Positions 20,605 through 32,049 of a stretch of DNA of 64,000 bases are shown piece by piece. Where the stretch lies: contig JAINVK010000524.1 in the NCBI GenBank assembly GCA_030068075.1, positions 1-64,000 on the forward strand, read 5' to 3'. The translations under genes were made by a program, and so were the position numbers. The notes below the pieces were generated by a model. That model was not told the DNA's origin and did no database searches. It saw only the letters and a program-made list of their open reading frames with translations. Position 1 is the stretch's first letter; each line of letters starts with the position of its first letter. Source of the DNA: Paguma larvata. Its lineage: Eukaryota > Chordata > Mammalia > Carnivora > Viverridae.

Positions 20605-23235
20605 GCATCTTTTATATATTATTTTTAAGGCCCCAATGTAAGCTTTCATTTCTATAGAAATGCTTCACACTGCAGGTTTTTCATCGTGCGTGTGCCATAG
20701 TTTATCAACCTGCTCCCCTGTGGATGGACTCCTGGTTCTTTTCAGTCTTTTGCATCACAGACAATGTTGCCCTGAGGCATCACTTCAGGGATGTGCAAGT
20801 CTACCAACAGGATCAAATCCCAGTTCTGGGATTCCTGACTCAAAGAGTGAATTCACCTCTAGATGGTTTAATACTGCCAAGTAATCCTTCTGGGGGCCGT
20901 ACCATTGTACACTCCTCTTAGCAAAGGAGGAGCGGACCAGTTTCTCCACAGCCTTATCAGAAGATTCTGTCGTCCAAATTGTGGGTTTCTGTCCAATCTG
21001 AAGGGTGGAACATGTATCTCCGTGTTGTTTTAATTAGAGTTTCTGTTACCACCAGTGATGTTCGCAATATTTTCATGAGGTTATGTCCATTTGGTGTTCT
21101 TTTCCTATGAACTCTCTCTCCAAGTCCATTTTTCTCTTGGATATGCCTTTATCTTATCAGATTCCACAAAGTGAGAACTGTTTTTGATCGAAGTTGGAAG
21201 TGTTTTTCCCCCAGCTTGATATTTTGCTTTTGAATGTAGTTGCTTTTCTATTTATATTAATTTCTTTTTAATATAGTTGACATGCAATATTATATTAGTT
21301 TCAGGTGTACAACTTAGTGATTTAACAAGTTGATGCATTATGCTTCATTCCCTACAAGTATAACTACCATCTGTCCTGTTACATCATTATTACAACAATA
21401 TCACTGACTGTATTCCTTACACCTGCCTTTGATTTCAGTGACTTACTCCTTCCATAGTAGGAGGCCTGGATCTCCCTCTCCCCTTCACCCATCTTTCCCA
21501 ACCCCCTACCACTCTCCCCTCTGGCAACCATCAGTTTATTCTCTGTATTTATAGGTCTGATTCTGCTTTTAGATTCCATTTATGAGCACAATCATACGAC
21601 ATTTATCTTTCTCAGTCCAACTCATTTCACTTAGTATAGTACCTTGTAGGTCTATCCATGTTGTCCCAAATGGCATAATCTCATCCTTTTTAACACTATG
21701 TAATATTCCATTATATACATTATATATATATATATATATGTATATACACATATAAAATGGAATATTACATAGTGATTATATATACAACACACAATACACC
21801 ACATTTTCCTTACCCATTCATCTACTGATAGACACTTAGGTTGCTTCCACATCTTGGCTATTGTAAATAATGCTGCAATAAACATAGGGGTGCATATATC
21901 TTTTTGATTAGTATTTTCATTTTCTCTGGATAAATACCCAAGAGTGAAATTATTAGATCCTGTGGTATTTACATTTTTATTTTTTTGAGGAATCTCCATA
22001 CTGTTTTCCACAATGGCTGTATCAATTTACATTCCCACCAACAGTACATGAGTGTTCTTTTTTCTCTATATCCTCACCAACATTTGTTATTTCTTCTTGA
22101 TTTCAGCCATTCTAACAGATGTGAGGTGATATCTCATTGTGGTTTTGATTTGCATTTCCCTGATGATTAGTGATGTTGAACATCTTTTCATGTGTCTGTT
22201 GGTCAACTATAGATCTAGGAATAACCTTGATTAAATAAGTGAAAGATCCATACTCTGAAAACTATAAAACATTAATGAAAGAAATGGGAGATGACACAAA
22301 AAATGGAAAGATATTCCATGTTCTTGGATTGGAAGAACAAATATTGTTACACAGCCATACTGCCCAAAGCAATCTATAGATTTATGCAATCCCTATCAAA
22401 ATGTCAATAGCATTTATCACAGAACTAGAACAAATAATCCTAAAATTTGTATTGAACCACAAAAGACCCCCTATAGACAAAGCAATCCTAAGAAAGAAAA
22501 ACAAAGTTCGAGGTATGATAATTCTGAACTTCAAGTTATGTTGCAAAGCTGTAGTAATCAAAACAGTATGTGCTGGCACAAAAATAGACACACAGTCAAT
22601 GGAAAACAGAGAATAGAGAGCCCAGAAATACAGGCACGATTATATGGTCAATAAATCTTTGACAAAGGAGGCAAAAATATGCAAATGGGAAAAAGACAGT
22701 TTTTTCAATAAATGGTGCTGGGAAAACTAGACAGCTACATGCAAAAAAATGAAACTAGATTGCTTTCTCACACCACATACAAAAACAAACTCAAAATGGA
22801 TTACAGACCTAAATGTGAGACCTGAAACCATAAAAATCCTTCAAAGTGAGCACAGGCAGTAACTTTTCTGATGTTGGCCGTAAGAACATTTTCCTAGATA
22901 TTTATTCTGAGGCAAGAAAAACAAAATCAAAAATAAACTATTGGGACTACATCAAAATAAAAAGCTTCTGCTCAACAAAGGAAACCATCAACAAAACAAA
23001 AGGACAATCTATCCAATGGTAGAAGATATTTGCAAATGACATATCCAATAACAGGTTAATATCCAAAAAATTTAAGACTTATACAACTCAACACCAAAAA
23101 GCAAACAATCTGTTTTAAAAATGGGCAGAGGACCTGAATAAACATTTTTCCAATTGCTTTTTCAACTCATTAATTATTTTGCCATGCAAAAGCTTTGTGC
23201 TTTTATATGGTCACATTTACATTTTAAATTTACAA
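20605..23235 (-). mobile_element. Ancient L1 LINE, minus strand, split by a younger L1
   Basis: 20605-21245 is old L1 ORF2 C-terminal text in reverse complement (pseudo-phrases 'cattgtacactcctcttag', 'tttctccacagccttatca', 'tttcatgaggttatgtccat'). The same element resumes after the nested L1 at about 23151-23235 ('ttttgccatgcaaaagcttt'). Highly diverged. The inner boundaries are set by the younger insertion. Confidence 0.55.
21246..23150 (-). mobile_element. 5'-inverted carnivore L1
   Basis: 21246-22212 is minus-strand L1: 3' UTR at the left ('agttgacatgcaatattata', 'tttcaggtgtacaacttag'), then the ORF2 C-terminus. At 22213 the orientation flips and 22213-23150 is plus-strand ORF2 ('atctaggaataacc' through 'ggcagaggacctgaataaac'). 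The plus part ends exactly where the minus part begins in normal ORF2 order, so this is one insertion with an inverted 5' segment. Flanks share 'ttgctttt' (21239 area and 23153 area), a possible short duplication. Confidence 0.8.
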
Positions 23236-23575
23236 CATTCACATTTACAAAATTTTATAGCTGCAAAGAACACTATTTGGAGCTGGTAAAAAAGGAATGG
23301 GGAAGCTATTTGGCCCAGATTTAGAAAGATCTGAATGTAATGTTAATCTAAATGTAATGTTAATGGAAATAGCAAATGAGTATAGAGTGTGCTTCTTTTT
23401 GTGTCAGAAAGAAGAGAAAGTGGGAATCTATGTTTCTGTTTGCTTATATTTTCATCACAGGAATTGTAATGATTAATTTTATGTTTTGGCTTGGTTTGGC
23501 TATGGAGCCCCATTGTTTGGCCAAACACCAGTCTAAATGTTGTTGTGAAGGTATTATTTAGATGTGATTAACATT

Positions 23576-23790
23576 AAAATTTTTTAATGTTTATTCATTT
23601 TTAAGAGAGAGAGAGAGAGAGAGAGTGCAAGCACGGAGGGATGGGGAGGGGGAGACACAGAATCTCAAACAGGCTCCAGGTTCTGAGCTGTCAGCACAAA
23701 GCCCAACATGGGGCTTGAACTCACTAACCATGAGATCATGACCTGAACTGAAGTTGGACACTTAACCTACTGAGCCACCCAGGCACCCCT
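23576..23790 (-). mobile_element. Felid SINE with perfect target duplication
   Basis: A full-length minus-strand SINE. The 15 bp duplication gatgtgattaacatt is at 23561-23575 and 23791-23805. Confidence 0.95.
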
Positions 23791-24070
23791 GATGTGATTA
23801 ACATTTAAATCAGCAGTCTTTGAATAAAGCTAATGTGGTTGAGCCTCATCCAATTAGCTGAAGGACTTCAGAGTAAAGACTGAGTTTCGCTGAAGTAGAA
23901 AGAATTCTTCTTAAGGCTGTAACATGGAAACCCTGCCTCGGTTTCCAGCCTGTTGCCCTATTTGACATAGTTTGAAGACTGCAACATCAACATTTAGCTT
24001 AATCTCTAGCCTGCTGGCTTGTCTTACAGATTTCAGATTTGCTGGCCCCTATAATTGCATAAACCAACTT

Positions 24071-24297
24071 CTTTTTTCTTTTAATTTTTCCTTAATGTTT
24101 ATTCATCTTTAAGAGAAAGAGAGACACAGAGTGTGGGCAGAGAAGGGGCAGAGAAAGAGAAAGACACAGAATCTAAAGCAGGCTCCAGGCTCTGAGCTGT
24201 CAGCACAGAGCTCAATGTGGGGCTTGAGCCCATGAACCTTGAGATCATGACCTGAGCCAAAGTCGGATGCTAACCTACTGAGCCACTCAGGCACTCC
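24071..24297 (-). mobile_element. Felid SINE with target duplication
   Basis: A full-length minus-strand SINE. The duplication tgcataaaccaactt (24056-24070) versus tgcataagccaaatt (24298-24312) has two mismatches. Confidence 0.93.
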
Positions 24298-24351
24298 TGC
24301 ATAAGCCAAATTCTTAAAATTAATCTCTCTCCCACCTTCCTTCTAAATACA

Positions 24352-24353
<2 letters not shown>

Positions 24354-24392
<39 letters not shown>
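24354..24392. repeat. (CA)n microsatellite
   Basis: About 39 bp of uninterrupted CA inside the LTR. Likely length-polymorphic. Confidence 0.95.
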
Positions 24393-24395
<3 letters not shown>

Positions 24396-24452
24396 CATAT
24401 GTGCACACATAAACTGGATTCTGTTTCTCCAGGGAACCCTGACTCATACAGG

Positions 24453-24752
24453 AACACAAGCAAGTTTCCAAAAGGAATGAATAAAATCATTGGTCACAGG
24501 AGGGTTAAGAGAAAGATAGACTAGAACAGGATGGAAATAGGAATTCTCAACTTAGACTTTGTTATGCTGAGAAACTCTAAACTATATAAATATATTACCT
24601 ATTCAAAATAGAAAATGAAGTTTAGGACAAAAACAACTTTTAGATATAAACTAAAACAAATGCCATATCAATGAAGGGATACATTTAAGACACACAAAAA
24701 AAGGAATTATCCAGTTTTATTTAAAAGATGTATTCCTGAGGAAGAAGCCACT
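24453..24752. other. Unique sequence, nothing recognised
   Basis: AT-rich unique DNA between the LTR and the short L1. Confidence 0.45.
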
Positions 24753-24767
24753 TCTTATTTATTTATT

Positions 24768-24914
24768 TATTTATTTATAATTTTTTTATTGTCAAATTGG
24801 TTTCCATACAACTCCCAGTGCTCATCCTAACCTGTGCCCTGCTCATTGCCCGTCATCCACTCTCCTCCCTCCCATTCCCCCCTCAACGCTCGGTTTATTC
24901 TTAGTACTTAAGAG
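24768..24914 (-). mobile_element. Severely 5'-truncated young L1 3' end
   Basis: In reverse complement about 145 bp of the same 3' terminus as the L1 ending at 47915 ('gttgtatggaaaccaatttg'-type text ending in an A/TAAA-rich tail). A (TTTA)n-like tail lies at 24755-24775. Flanks 'agaagccactt' (left) and 'agaaggcactt' (right, about 24918) form a likely target duplication. Confidence 0.8.
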
Positions 24915-24929
24915 TAAGAAGGCACTTTT

Positions 24930-25529
24930 TAAAAGCACCAAGATATAATTTTTAAACATAACACTATATATTGTATTTAAAAATATATAATATTCTAAAA
25001 TCTGAGAGAAGAACATGAGGTTGAGAAAGAATTGCATTTCGGGTAAGGAAGACAGGGCTGTCCAGGGCTGACAGCAGCCCACCTCAGTCACCACCATATG
25101 CCTCTGCTTTCTGCAGCAGGACCCTCCCCCCCCTCCCAACCATGGAAGCACATGTGGCCTCCTCAAATATAGGAGAGTTAATGCTCTCAGGCATAACACT
25201 CAGTGGTGTCAGTTCCGGGGTTCTCCTGGGCAATCGAGCCCCAACTGCCCACAGAGACAACCTTGCTACTGCATCCTGACAGAGATCCTTCCTCCCATCC
25301 CACTCACTCTCCCAGCTCCTCAGGCCTGCTTCCTTTTCTTGGGCTCTGCTTTAGGGTAACCTAAAAACAACTCCACTGTGGAGAGTTCTTTGCGATCCAA
25401 GAAGATACCAGAGACTTGAGGCCCTAAACACGTGTATGCCCAGGCATGCATGGTTATTAGGTCCACCTCCTGTCCAAATCCTTCAGTTGAGGCCACGGCC
25501 CAAAAAACACATTCTCTAGTAAGGCAAAA
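24930..25529. other. Unique sequence, nothing recognised
   Basis: Mixed AT-rich then GC-richer DNA with a C8 run near 25125. The 118-codon minus-strand frame at 24843-25199 runs through the L1 fragment and has no domain, so no gene is called. Confidence 0.45.
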
Positions 25530-25725
25530 TAACAGTAGATAACTGACACTGATTACCTGCCAGACATTGATCCAAGAACCTTATTAACCATTTGAATTCT
25601 CAGATGGGGAAATGGAGGCACAGAGAAAGTAACTCAGTTTCCATGGTTACCCAGCTCATAAGCAGCCAAGCCGAGGATCCAATTTGGACAGGCAAGCTCC
25701 AGGGTTTGTGTTCTTTAGGCAGAAG
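25530..25725 (-). mobile_element. MIR SINE
   Basis: A clear antisense MIR: 'cctgccagacattgatccaa', 'agatggggaaatggaggca', 'cagctcataagcagccaagc'. It spans the whole core. Confidence 0.8.
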
Positions 25726-26735
25726 CTGTCCCGCATGAGGAATACCAAGAGGAGAGCTGGGGGACCCAGGCACATAGAAATCAAGAAGGAAAATAACAGC
25801 TAGCAATGGCAGGGAAAGAAGGCGAAAGCAGAAAACAAAACCAGGCCAAAGACCAGGAAAGAAGCTGTCAGAAGACAGAGAATGGTCACCAATTCCTGAT
25901 GAAACACTCCGAGTGAGAGGGTCTCAGAAACGTCACCTGCTGGGCCCCTGTGAGGGTTTAGGAAGGTGCACAGAGCCAAACTCCAGGCTGGCCTCTGCTC
26001 CCCAAACCAGCTGTCTTTCTCTCCTCAGTGCCTCACAGAGCAGACAGATAGAGGAACAGAGGTCAGTGGGTGGGGTCTTCGGTTTCCATTTTCTCCATGA
26101 ATTAATTCCATTAGAGTTAAATATTTGCCTTCAGAAAAGTCTTTGTTATTTTACAGAACAGCTCCACAAAAAGCATTTTTATTTAGCTTCTAACAGTCCT
26201 TTCCAGCTGACTTCCAAATTCTCATCTCGTTTTCCTATTATCTTCAGTGAAAGCCTATCGTCTTCTGTGTAAACCGAGATTTATGTTGCCATTATTGAGT
26301 ACGGTTTGTTTTTCCTTAAAAGATGATGTAAATTTCATAAAAATGTTCCAACTTGGTGGTTTTCATGTTAAGGATTCTTGGCCACAAATGAAAGCTAAGG
26401 CCAGACTCCAAATGGGACCAGTCACATCTTAAAGGCAAGTTCTGAAGAAATCTAGTCTTTTCCAGCTTATTTAGGCATAAATCAAAACTTTAAGTCACAG
26501 GCCAAGAATTAAAACTACAGCTTCTGATTTGCTTACAGTTTGATATCTAGTTATTTATAGTCCACAGAAAACTTTGGATTCATCTCAGAATGGATTCACA
26601 CACACCACCATCTGAAATGCTCTTGAAATGCCCCATTTAAATACGACGGGGACCAGACCTTCATTTGTTCTCAGAATTCGAAAAGAAGAATCATTTCTCA
26701 TCTTATATATGGGTTCTTAATTTTGAAATTTAGAT
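25726..26735. other. Unique sequence
   Basis: Repeat-free to my eye. The 119-codon plus frame at 25913-26272 has no recognised domain or splice context. The inner part (26080-26620) is listed separately as a candidate element. Confidence 0.5.
26080..26620. promoter_or_regulatory. Candidate conserved non-coding element
   Basis: A repeat-free block with long AT-rich binding-site-like words ('tgaattaattcca', 'gttaaatatttgcc', 'ggcataaatcaaaac', 'gttatttatagtcc') and little sign of decayed repeats. Enhancer-like in composition only. Confidence 0.25.
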
Positions 26736-26945
26736 TGGGGGCGCCTGGGTGGCTCAGTGGGTTGAGCATCTGACTTCGGCTCAGGTCACGATCTCCCCAG
26801 TTCATGAGTTCGAGCCTTGCATCAAATCGGGCTCACTGATGTCAGCCTGTCAGCACAGAGCCCGCTCTGCTTTGATTCCTCTTTCCCCCTCTCTGTGCCC
26901 CTCCCCCACTTGCGCTCTCCAAAAACATAAACGTTTTTTTTTTCA
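26736..26945 (+). mobile_element. Felid SINE with target duplication
   Basis: A full-length SINE with a 5 bp insertion in the body (catcaaatcggg) and a tail made mostly of T after 'aaacg'. The 10 bp duplication aaatttagat is at 26726-26735 and 26946-26955. Confidence 0.92.
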
Positions 26946-26955
26946 AAATTTAGAT

Positions 26956-27589
26956 ATTTATCAATTTTTTTTCCTACATGAGGGCATCGCTTTATTTTAC
27001 ACGCATACAAGGAAACACAAAGAGACTCAGGGCTTCATCTCAAACTGAATCAGAAAAAGAAAACATCCCTGCTACAATAGAATATTTTTCACCTGAGTAG
27101 AGAAAGGAGCGCGCCAGAAGATGGACGAGTGTCACGAAGACTAAAAAAAGGCAAGGTCTAACTAGAACAAAGCTCCCATGTGAAGCCAGTCAGCACCTAG
27201 AGGGGCTCATAAGGAGTTCATAAAAACAGCCTAGACTTCTGTCACTGATAGAACCAAGGCAATGCAGACACTCTGCATGTGGGTGGCATGGATCAGCTGC
27301 ATTTTGCATTCTCTCTTGCAGTACAGAGACTTGACAAAAGGATTCTATCTGGAGATCAAGCTCCCTGTTTGTCATCACCAGTGTTCAATGGGAGGCATGG
27401 GGAGTCTGGTTTAACAAATTTACAGAGAACCCAACTGGAGACAAATGGAGAATACCGTTATATTACCGAATCAGGGTCTGAGAGTTTCATAGGCTCTCAA
27501 TGAGTACAAGGAGATTTACAGGGGATAAACAGCCTATCTTGTATTTGGATTCCAAAAAATTCAACTTTAAATTTCTGAATTCTGAATTC
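26956..27589. other. Unique sequence, nothing recognised
   Basis: Balanced composition. Short frames on both strands have no credible exon. Confidence 0.5.
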
Positions 27590-28084
27590 ACTGATTCAGT
27601 CCAAAAGTACTGTGGTGTGTCTTCACCGTGCCAGGCACTACTGTCAGTATAGAGACGCAGCAGTGAAGAAAACTCATCAGTAAACTTCATGGAGGGAGGA
27701 TACAAGGAAGCAAATAAATCAAATAGAGCATTAAAAGGTGGTAAGGAGGGGAACTGAAACAGGGGAGGGGGAGAGAGGGTAGGGCAGCAATTTTAAATGG
27801 GATTGGCCACACTGAATATTGACATCTGTGCAAAGACCTGAAACACTGCAGCCATCTAGGGTCAGAATGTTCTAGACTCAGGCAACAGTGAGGAAGGGTG
27901 TTGCCAGAGCTGAATGAGCAAGGGGAGTCCAGAAGACAGGTGCAGGAGTGAGAGAGGAAGGTGGTCATAGACATGGGGAGCTCTGGCTTTTATTCTGAGG
28001 AAATGGAGACTCCTTGAAAAGTTTCCAATATGGGTGTGACAGATTTGACAGAAGGTTTGAAAGAATCCTTGTGGCCACAAGAGT
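27590..28084 (-). mobile_element. L2 LINE fragment
   Basis: Antisense L2: 'gtgccaggcactactgtc', 'gaagcaaataaatcaaat', 'agggcagcaattttaaatg', then 'gacagatttgacagaagg', matching the L2 3' end and the end of its ORF2. Two minus-strand frames here are remnants or chance. Confidence 0.55.
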
Positions 28085-28204
28085 AGCTCAGTGAATAGGC
28101 TTCTGTATCATGACCTGTGACTTTATACAACCTTGATAAAAATCCAGTCCCAAAAGAAAAATGGCCACAGGCCATACAGAATCCACATAAGAAGAATTCA
28201 CACA

Positions 28205-28372
28205 ACTATCAAAGGTGAGGGAGAGGCAAGGAAGGATCCTCCCTCAGAGCCTCCAGAAGGACCCAATTCTGCTCTTGGACTTCTGGCTTCCACAACTGTG
28301 AGAGAATAAATTTTGGTTATTTTATCCACCAAGTTTGTGGTGATTTGTTATGGCCACCTTGAGAAACAAATA
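28205..28372 (+). mobile_element. MLT1-type LTR 3' end
   Basis: The 3' portion of a MaLR LTR: 'ttggacttctggcttccac', 'aactgtgagagaataaattt', 'gtttgtggtgatttgttatg', ending near 'caaatacag'. Confidence 0.65.
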
Positions 28373-28514
28373 CAGCTTTTGTGTGGAAAAAGCAGACTCT
28401 TGAGTTATGGTTTTCCTTTCGCATTAAATCTGATTTCAGGTTCTGCTTCCTGACGCAACTTTTGCAGCTCAGATGCAAATGTTAAATTTTATTAAAAAAA
28501 TTTTTTTTCCATAG

Positions 28515-28748
28515 AGCACCTGGTGGCTCAGTTGGTTAAGTGTCTGACCTTTGAATTTGGCTCAGGTCATGACCACAGGGTCATGACATTGAGCCCTGTG
28601 TTGGGCTCCACCCTGGGCATGGAGCCTGCTTAAGATTCTCTCTCTTTCTCTCTCTCTCTCTGCCCTTCCCCTGCTCATGAGAGAGAGAAGGAGAGATAGA
28701 GAAAGAAAAGAGAGGAGAAGAAAAGAAAAAAGAAAAGAAAAAAGAAAA
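28515..28748 (+). mobile_element. Felid SINE with GA-rich tail
   Basis: A SINE head and body with a shortened box A region, a CT tract, then an unusual purine tail (GAGA, AAAAG units) from about 28678. Flanking T/A-rich text resembles a duplication but is not exact. Confidence 0.88.
28678..28748. repeat. (GA)n/(GAAAA)n purine tract
   Basis: About 70 bp of almost pure purine that replaces the usual SINE tail. It creates charged Arg/Lys/Glu or Leu/Phe/Ser spurious frames on the two strands. Confidence 0.9.
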
Positions 28749-29534
28749 TTTTCCTTGAGGATTTCACAGAAAAAAAGCAGTAAGAGTGAGAGAAAATATA
28801 TAACTCTCTGGGGGGCCCACACATGCTTTCAGAAGGAGGGAGAATCAGGTAATACCACAACCTCTGGCCTACAGTGTGGCATGGTGTGAGGACAGGTATA
28901 AGAAAAAGAGACAGCCATGAGGTGGTAAGCCAGTAGGTGTAGAGGTCATATGGAGGAAGAGATGTTACCTGCTTACAATAAGTATCAAATTTTGGGAAAG
29001 AGAAGAGACTCAAACTGGATTTTTATGATATTTTTTATGTAATGGGCTGTGTGACCCCTCCCACCTCCACTTCAGGGACTGCCACTTTAAGGAGACTCAC
29101 AGTTATGATCCAATTCTATAGTCTTCATCAAGGTTCCTGTAGGAACCACCCCAAGGGTGGGCCACAAGGGGCCCCTGTTATGACACAGTGACATTTTGGA
29201 AGCTGTTATTTGCAAGTGTAGGAATCTCAATCTAAACCCATTACCCTAGGTCTGAGCAAAGAGTACATTCTGACAAGACTACCTAATAAATCTATGTTGT
29301 AAAAGAGCCACAGCCCCCTCAGACCCCAGCCATTTGAGTTCTTATAACCAAACGCAAAGTCAGAAACATCACTGGAAATGCATCAGTTCTGCAACTGTTA
29401 AGAGGATACTTTCAAGTGGATAAGGAGATTTTCACAGCACTCTATAAGAACAGTTAGTTAAGGACATCCATAAAGGCCCTGGTGAAGTTTCAAACTAGGG
29501 TTATTTTTATACTCTCCTGCATGGAAACCCATTT
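28749..29534. other. Unique sequence, nothing recognised
   Basis: No repeat family or exon recognised. Confidence 0.45.
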
Positions 29535-29650
29535 TGAAGTAATTTATGACTTCTGATTAGAATTGCACTTGTCTGTCTGTCTGATCCTTCCTAACAGACT
29601 GTAAGCTGCTTGATGCTGGGACTTCACTCATCTTGGAACTCAAGGGCTGG
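29535..29650 (+). mobile_element. Possible L2 3' fragment
   Basis: 'agactgtaagctgcttgatg' and 'ctgggacttcactcatctt' parallel the L2 3' text 'actgtaagctccttgagg'. Short and diverged. Confidence 0.45.
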
Positions 29651-30330
29651 AATAGCGACACACCTCTGCCACAAGGTAACTGCCTGCCAATCTGGTTACA
29701 GGCCAGGAACAGAAGTATGAGAATTAGCATTAGAAATCAGAGTAATAGAAAATCAGGTCTGAGACCCAGAACAGCAAAAAGAGGTCATATTGACAAAGGA
29801 ATACCAGAACCAGAGAACTGAGCCAAGACCTAGAGGCTGGGAGGAGGCAGGGTCGGGGGTGGTGACAACACTAAATTCCAATTGTTACCTGGAACAGCTC
29901 AGGGCAGAGAGCAGGCAGAAAACACCAAAGATCATGGATGCACTTTTTGCAATTCTTTAAAACACAACCAGCTGTTGTCATCTCAGAGCTTTTTTGCCTC
30001 TGCCCCTGGGCATTCCTGGAATCATGATGCTCCACTTGGCTGCCTTGAATGCCTCTTGACACCTGCAACTATTTACTTGTTGGTGTTCTTGTTTTCTAAT
30101 TCTCCCAGCAGACCACTAGCTCCAAACCCTTGTTTGTCCTTACATCCTTAACATCTGACTCTCGCTTGGAGGTGCCTCCAAATGAAAACACTGATTGGGC
30201 GAATGGATAAACGTGATCCATTTCATAGGCAACCCCTGCATCCTATCTGGTCTCACCTGAAACATAAACCCACTTCTTGGTGATACTGAGTACAACTGAG
30301 GTGGGAAAATAATATAATTACATATAAAAC
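29651..30330. other. Unique sequence, nothing recognised
   Basis: Moderate GC, short frames only, no exon or family recognised. Confidence 0.5.
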
Positions 30331-30344
30331 TAAGGACAAGCTGG

Positions 30345-30568
30345 GGTGCCTGGGTTGCTCAGTCAGTTAAGCATCCGACCTCGGCTCAGGTCATGATCTC
30401 ACAGTTGCTGAGTTCAAGCCCTGCATCAGGCTCTGTGCTGGCAGCTCAGAGCCTAGAGCCTGCTTCGGATTCTCGGTCTCCCTCCCTCTCTGCCCCTCCC
30501 CTGCTCATACACTCTCTCTCTCTCTCTCTCTCTCTCAAATAAATAAACATTAAAAAATTAAAAAAAAA
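30345..30568 (+). mobile_element. Felid SINE with target duplication
   Basis: A full-length SINE. The duplication taaggacaagctgg (from 30331) versus taaggacgagctgg (from 30569) has one mismatch. Confidence 0.94.
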
Positions 30569-30582
30569 TAAGGACGAGCTGG

Positions 30583-32049
30583 AAAAAAATGCCTCCTGGA
30601 ATTTAAATGGTGTAAATGAAACTGATCATTTTTTTTCTTTCCATATAATTGTGAACTAACGTCTATTTCTGATCAAATATTTTAACATTAGCTAACAAGA
30701 TCATTCAGCATCTTAGACATAATTTGAGAGCGTCGGCTCAAATATCTTATCAACTGTGGTTGCAATGAGCAAAAATCCATGTTGGAGTAGCAGGGCCCAT
30801 GTGTTGGGAGAATTCACAGCATATCTGGCTGCTCAAAGTTCTTCCCATTTCGTCACATGCACAGCTGATGTCCCCCCTCCACCTGGAGCCAGGCCTACTG
30901 GCTGAGGCTGCTACCCCAACCACACCGTCTGCTTTTCCAGACCCTTGTGAACATGCATTAGGCTTTCACATTTGGTCAGCGACACTACCTCTGCCCTGCA
31001 ACACTTGCTTCCACCAGGAAATGGCAGAGGGTGTCCTCCTTCCCACAGGGTACACAGACCCCAAAATCCTAAAATGCATACCCATAGTAAATGAAGTCAA
31101 CTCACTTTTATGTCCACACAATTGCAAAGACAAACGCAAGTCAGACTGTGAAATCCAGATTAACATATCCATTGAAATACACAGAACGGTTTAATCAGGG
31201 AAGTATACAAGCTTATACTGCATACAAATAGGCATCAATCATGAATACATGAATTTTGGCTTTTCACATTTTGTGCATGGGACTTATTTACATGCACGTT
31301 AGCAAACCGGAATGTAAACTAACAATACAAAAGATAACGCAAATTAGAAACATCCCAAGCTGCCAGATACAGGAAGAAAGCAGTGTTTTTAGCTTCCTAA
31401 AGTATGAAAAACTTACAGTGATAACACAATTAATTCACAGCAAGGCACGGAGGAAATACCATACCAACCTAGAATAAATTACTATGAACTGTTTCCATTT
31501 TCTGCAGATGCTCAAAAGCATCTTATTCCTGACCAGAGACATCTCTGTTTAATACCTCCCTACATTTGGGGATACAAACACTACCAACCCAGTGATCAAT
31601 TATTTATTATTTTACACAATTTGTCAAATTAAGAGACCAAACCAATTTACTCATTTTACAATATTAGGTGTGAACATGTAGTGTCTGTAGGTGATGGATT
31701 AATAAATTGAGATTTAAGGATAGTATTCATGTTATGGATGTCACCAACAGTGAAAAGGAAGACAGCATACAGCTGTATTAGAAGACAGTCTATCATCTGT
31801 CAAACAAAAAGCCAAGGCTTAATGCACAAGAGGATAAGTCAAGCAATGGTAATACAGTCATATTACTTGGTGACATGAATGTAACCACCAGAAAAATTAA
31901 TATCAAATCATTAAAACTTCAGCCACTGAGAAATGGAGGTAGTGGAGGCAGGGAAGAAAGAGACAGAAGGAAGTGACCTCACTGTTAGCGCCCCTATACC
32001 AGATTCTTCACCCATTTTCCTAGTGAGTTCTTTGTCTCTCATTATCCTG
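30583..32049. other. Unique sequence, nothing recognised
   Basis: 1.5 kb without a recognised repeat. A 131-codon plus frame (30799-31194) is the longest non-repeat frame here. It is rich in Pro, Leu and His, has no recognised motif and no clear splice context, so it is treated as chance. Confidence 0.5.

Larger units (their letters stand above)
23460..24452 (+). mobile_element. MLT2-type ERVL LTR, interrupted
   Basis: LTR text in order: 'taatgattaattttatgttt', 'gtctaaatgttgttgtgaag', 'gattaacatttaaatcagca', 'gagcctcatccaattagctg', then, after a second SINE, 'cataagccaaattcttaa', a (CA)n tract where ERVL LTRs carry a TA or CA repeat, and the end 'tttctccagggaaccctgac' with 'tcatacag'. Two minus-strand SINEs split it. 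No internal ERV genes are visible. Confidence 0.7.

Noticed and set aside
20260..20649. 129-codon minus-strand frame
   Set aside because: Overlaps an L2 relic and reaches into the following old L1. Not an intact product of either element.
23341..23365. Short tandem duplication of 'aatgtaatgttaat'
   Set aside because: Two copies only in AT-rich DNA. Too small to interpret.
23576..24297. CRISPR-like repeated units
   Set aside because: The repeated blocks are about 220 bp SINEs with target duplications in a vertebrate genome, not short repeats with spacers.
30799..31194. 131-codon open frame in non-repeat DNA
   Set aside because: No recognised motif, no clear splice sites or Kozak support, and amino acid use typical of chance frames. 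A coding test (dN/dS across felids) would decide.
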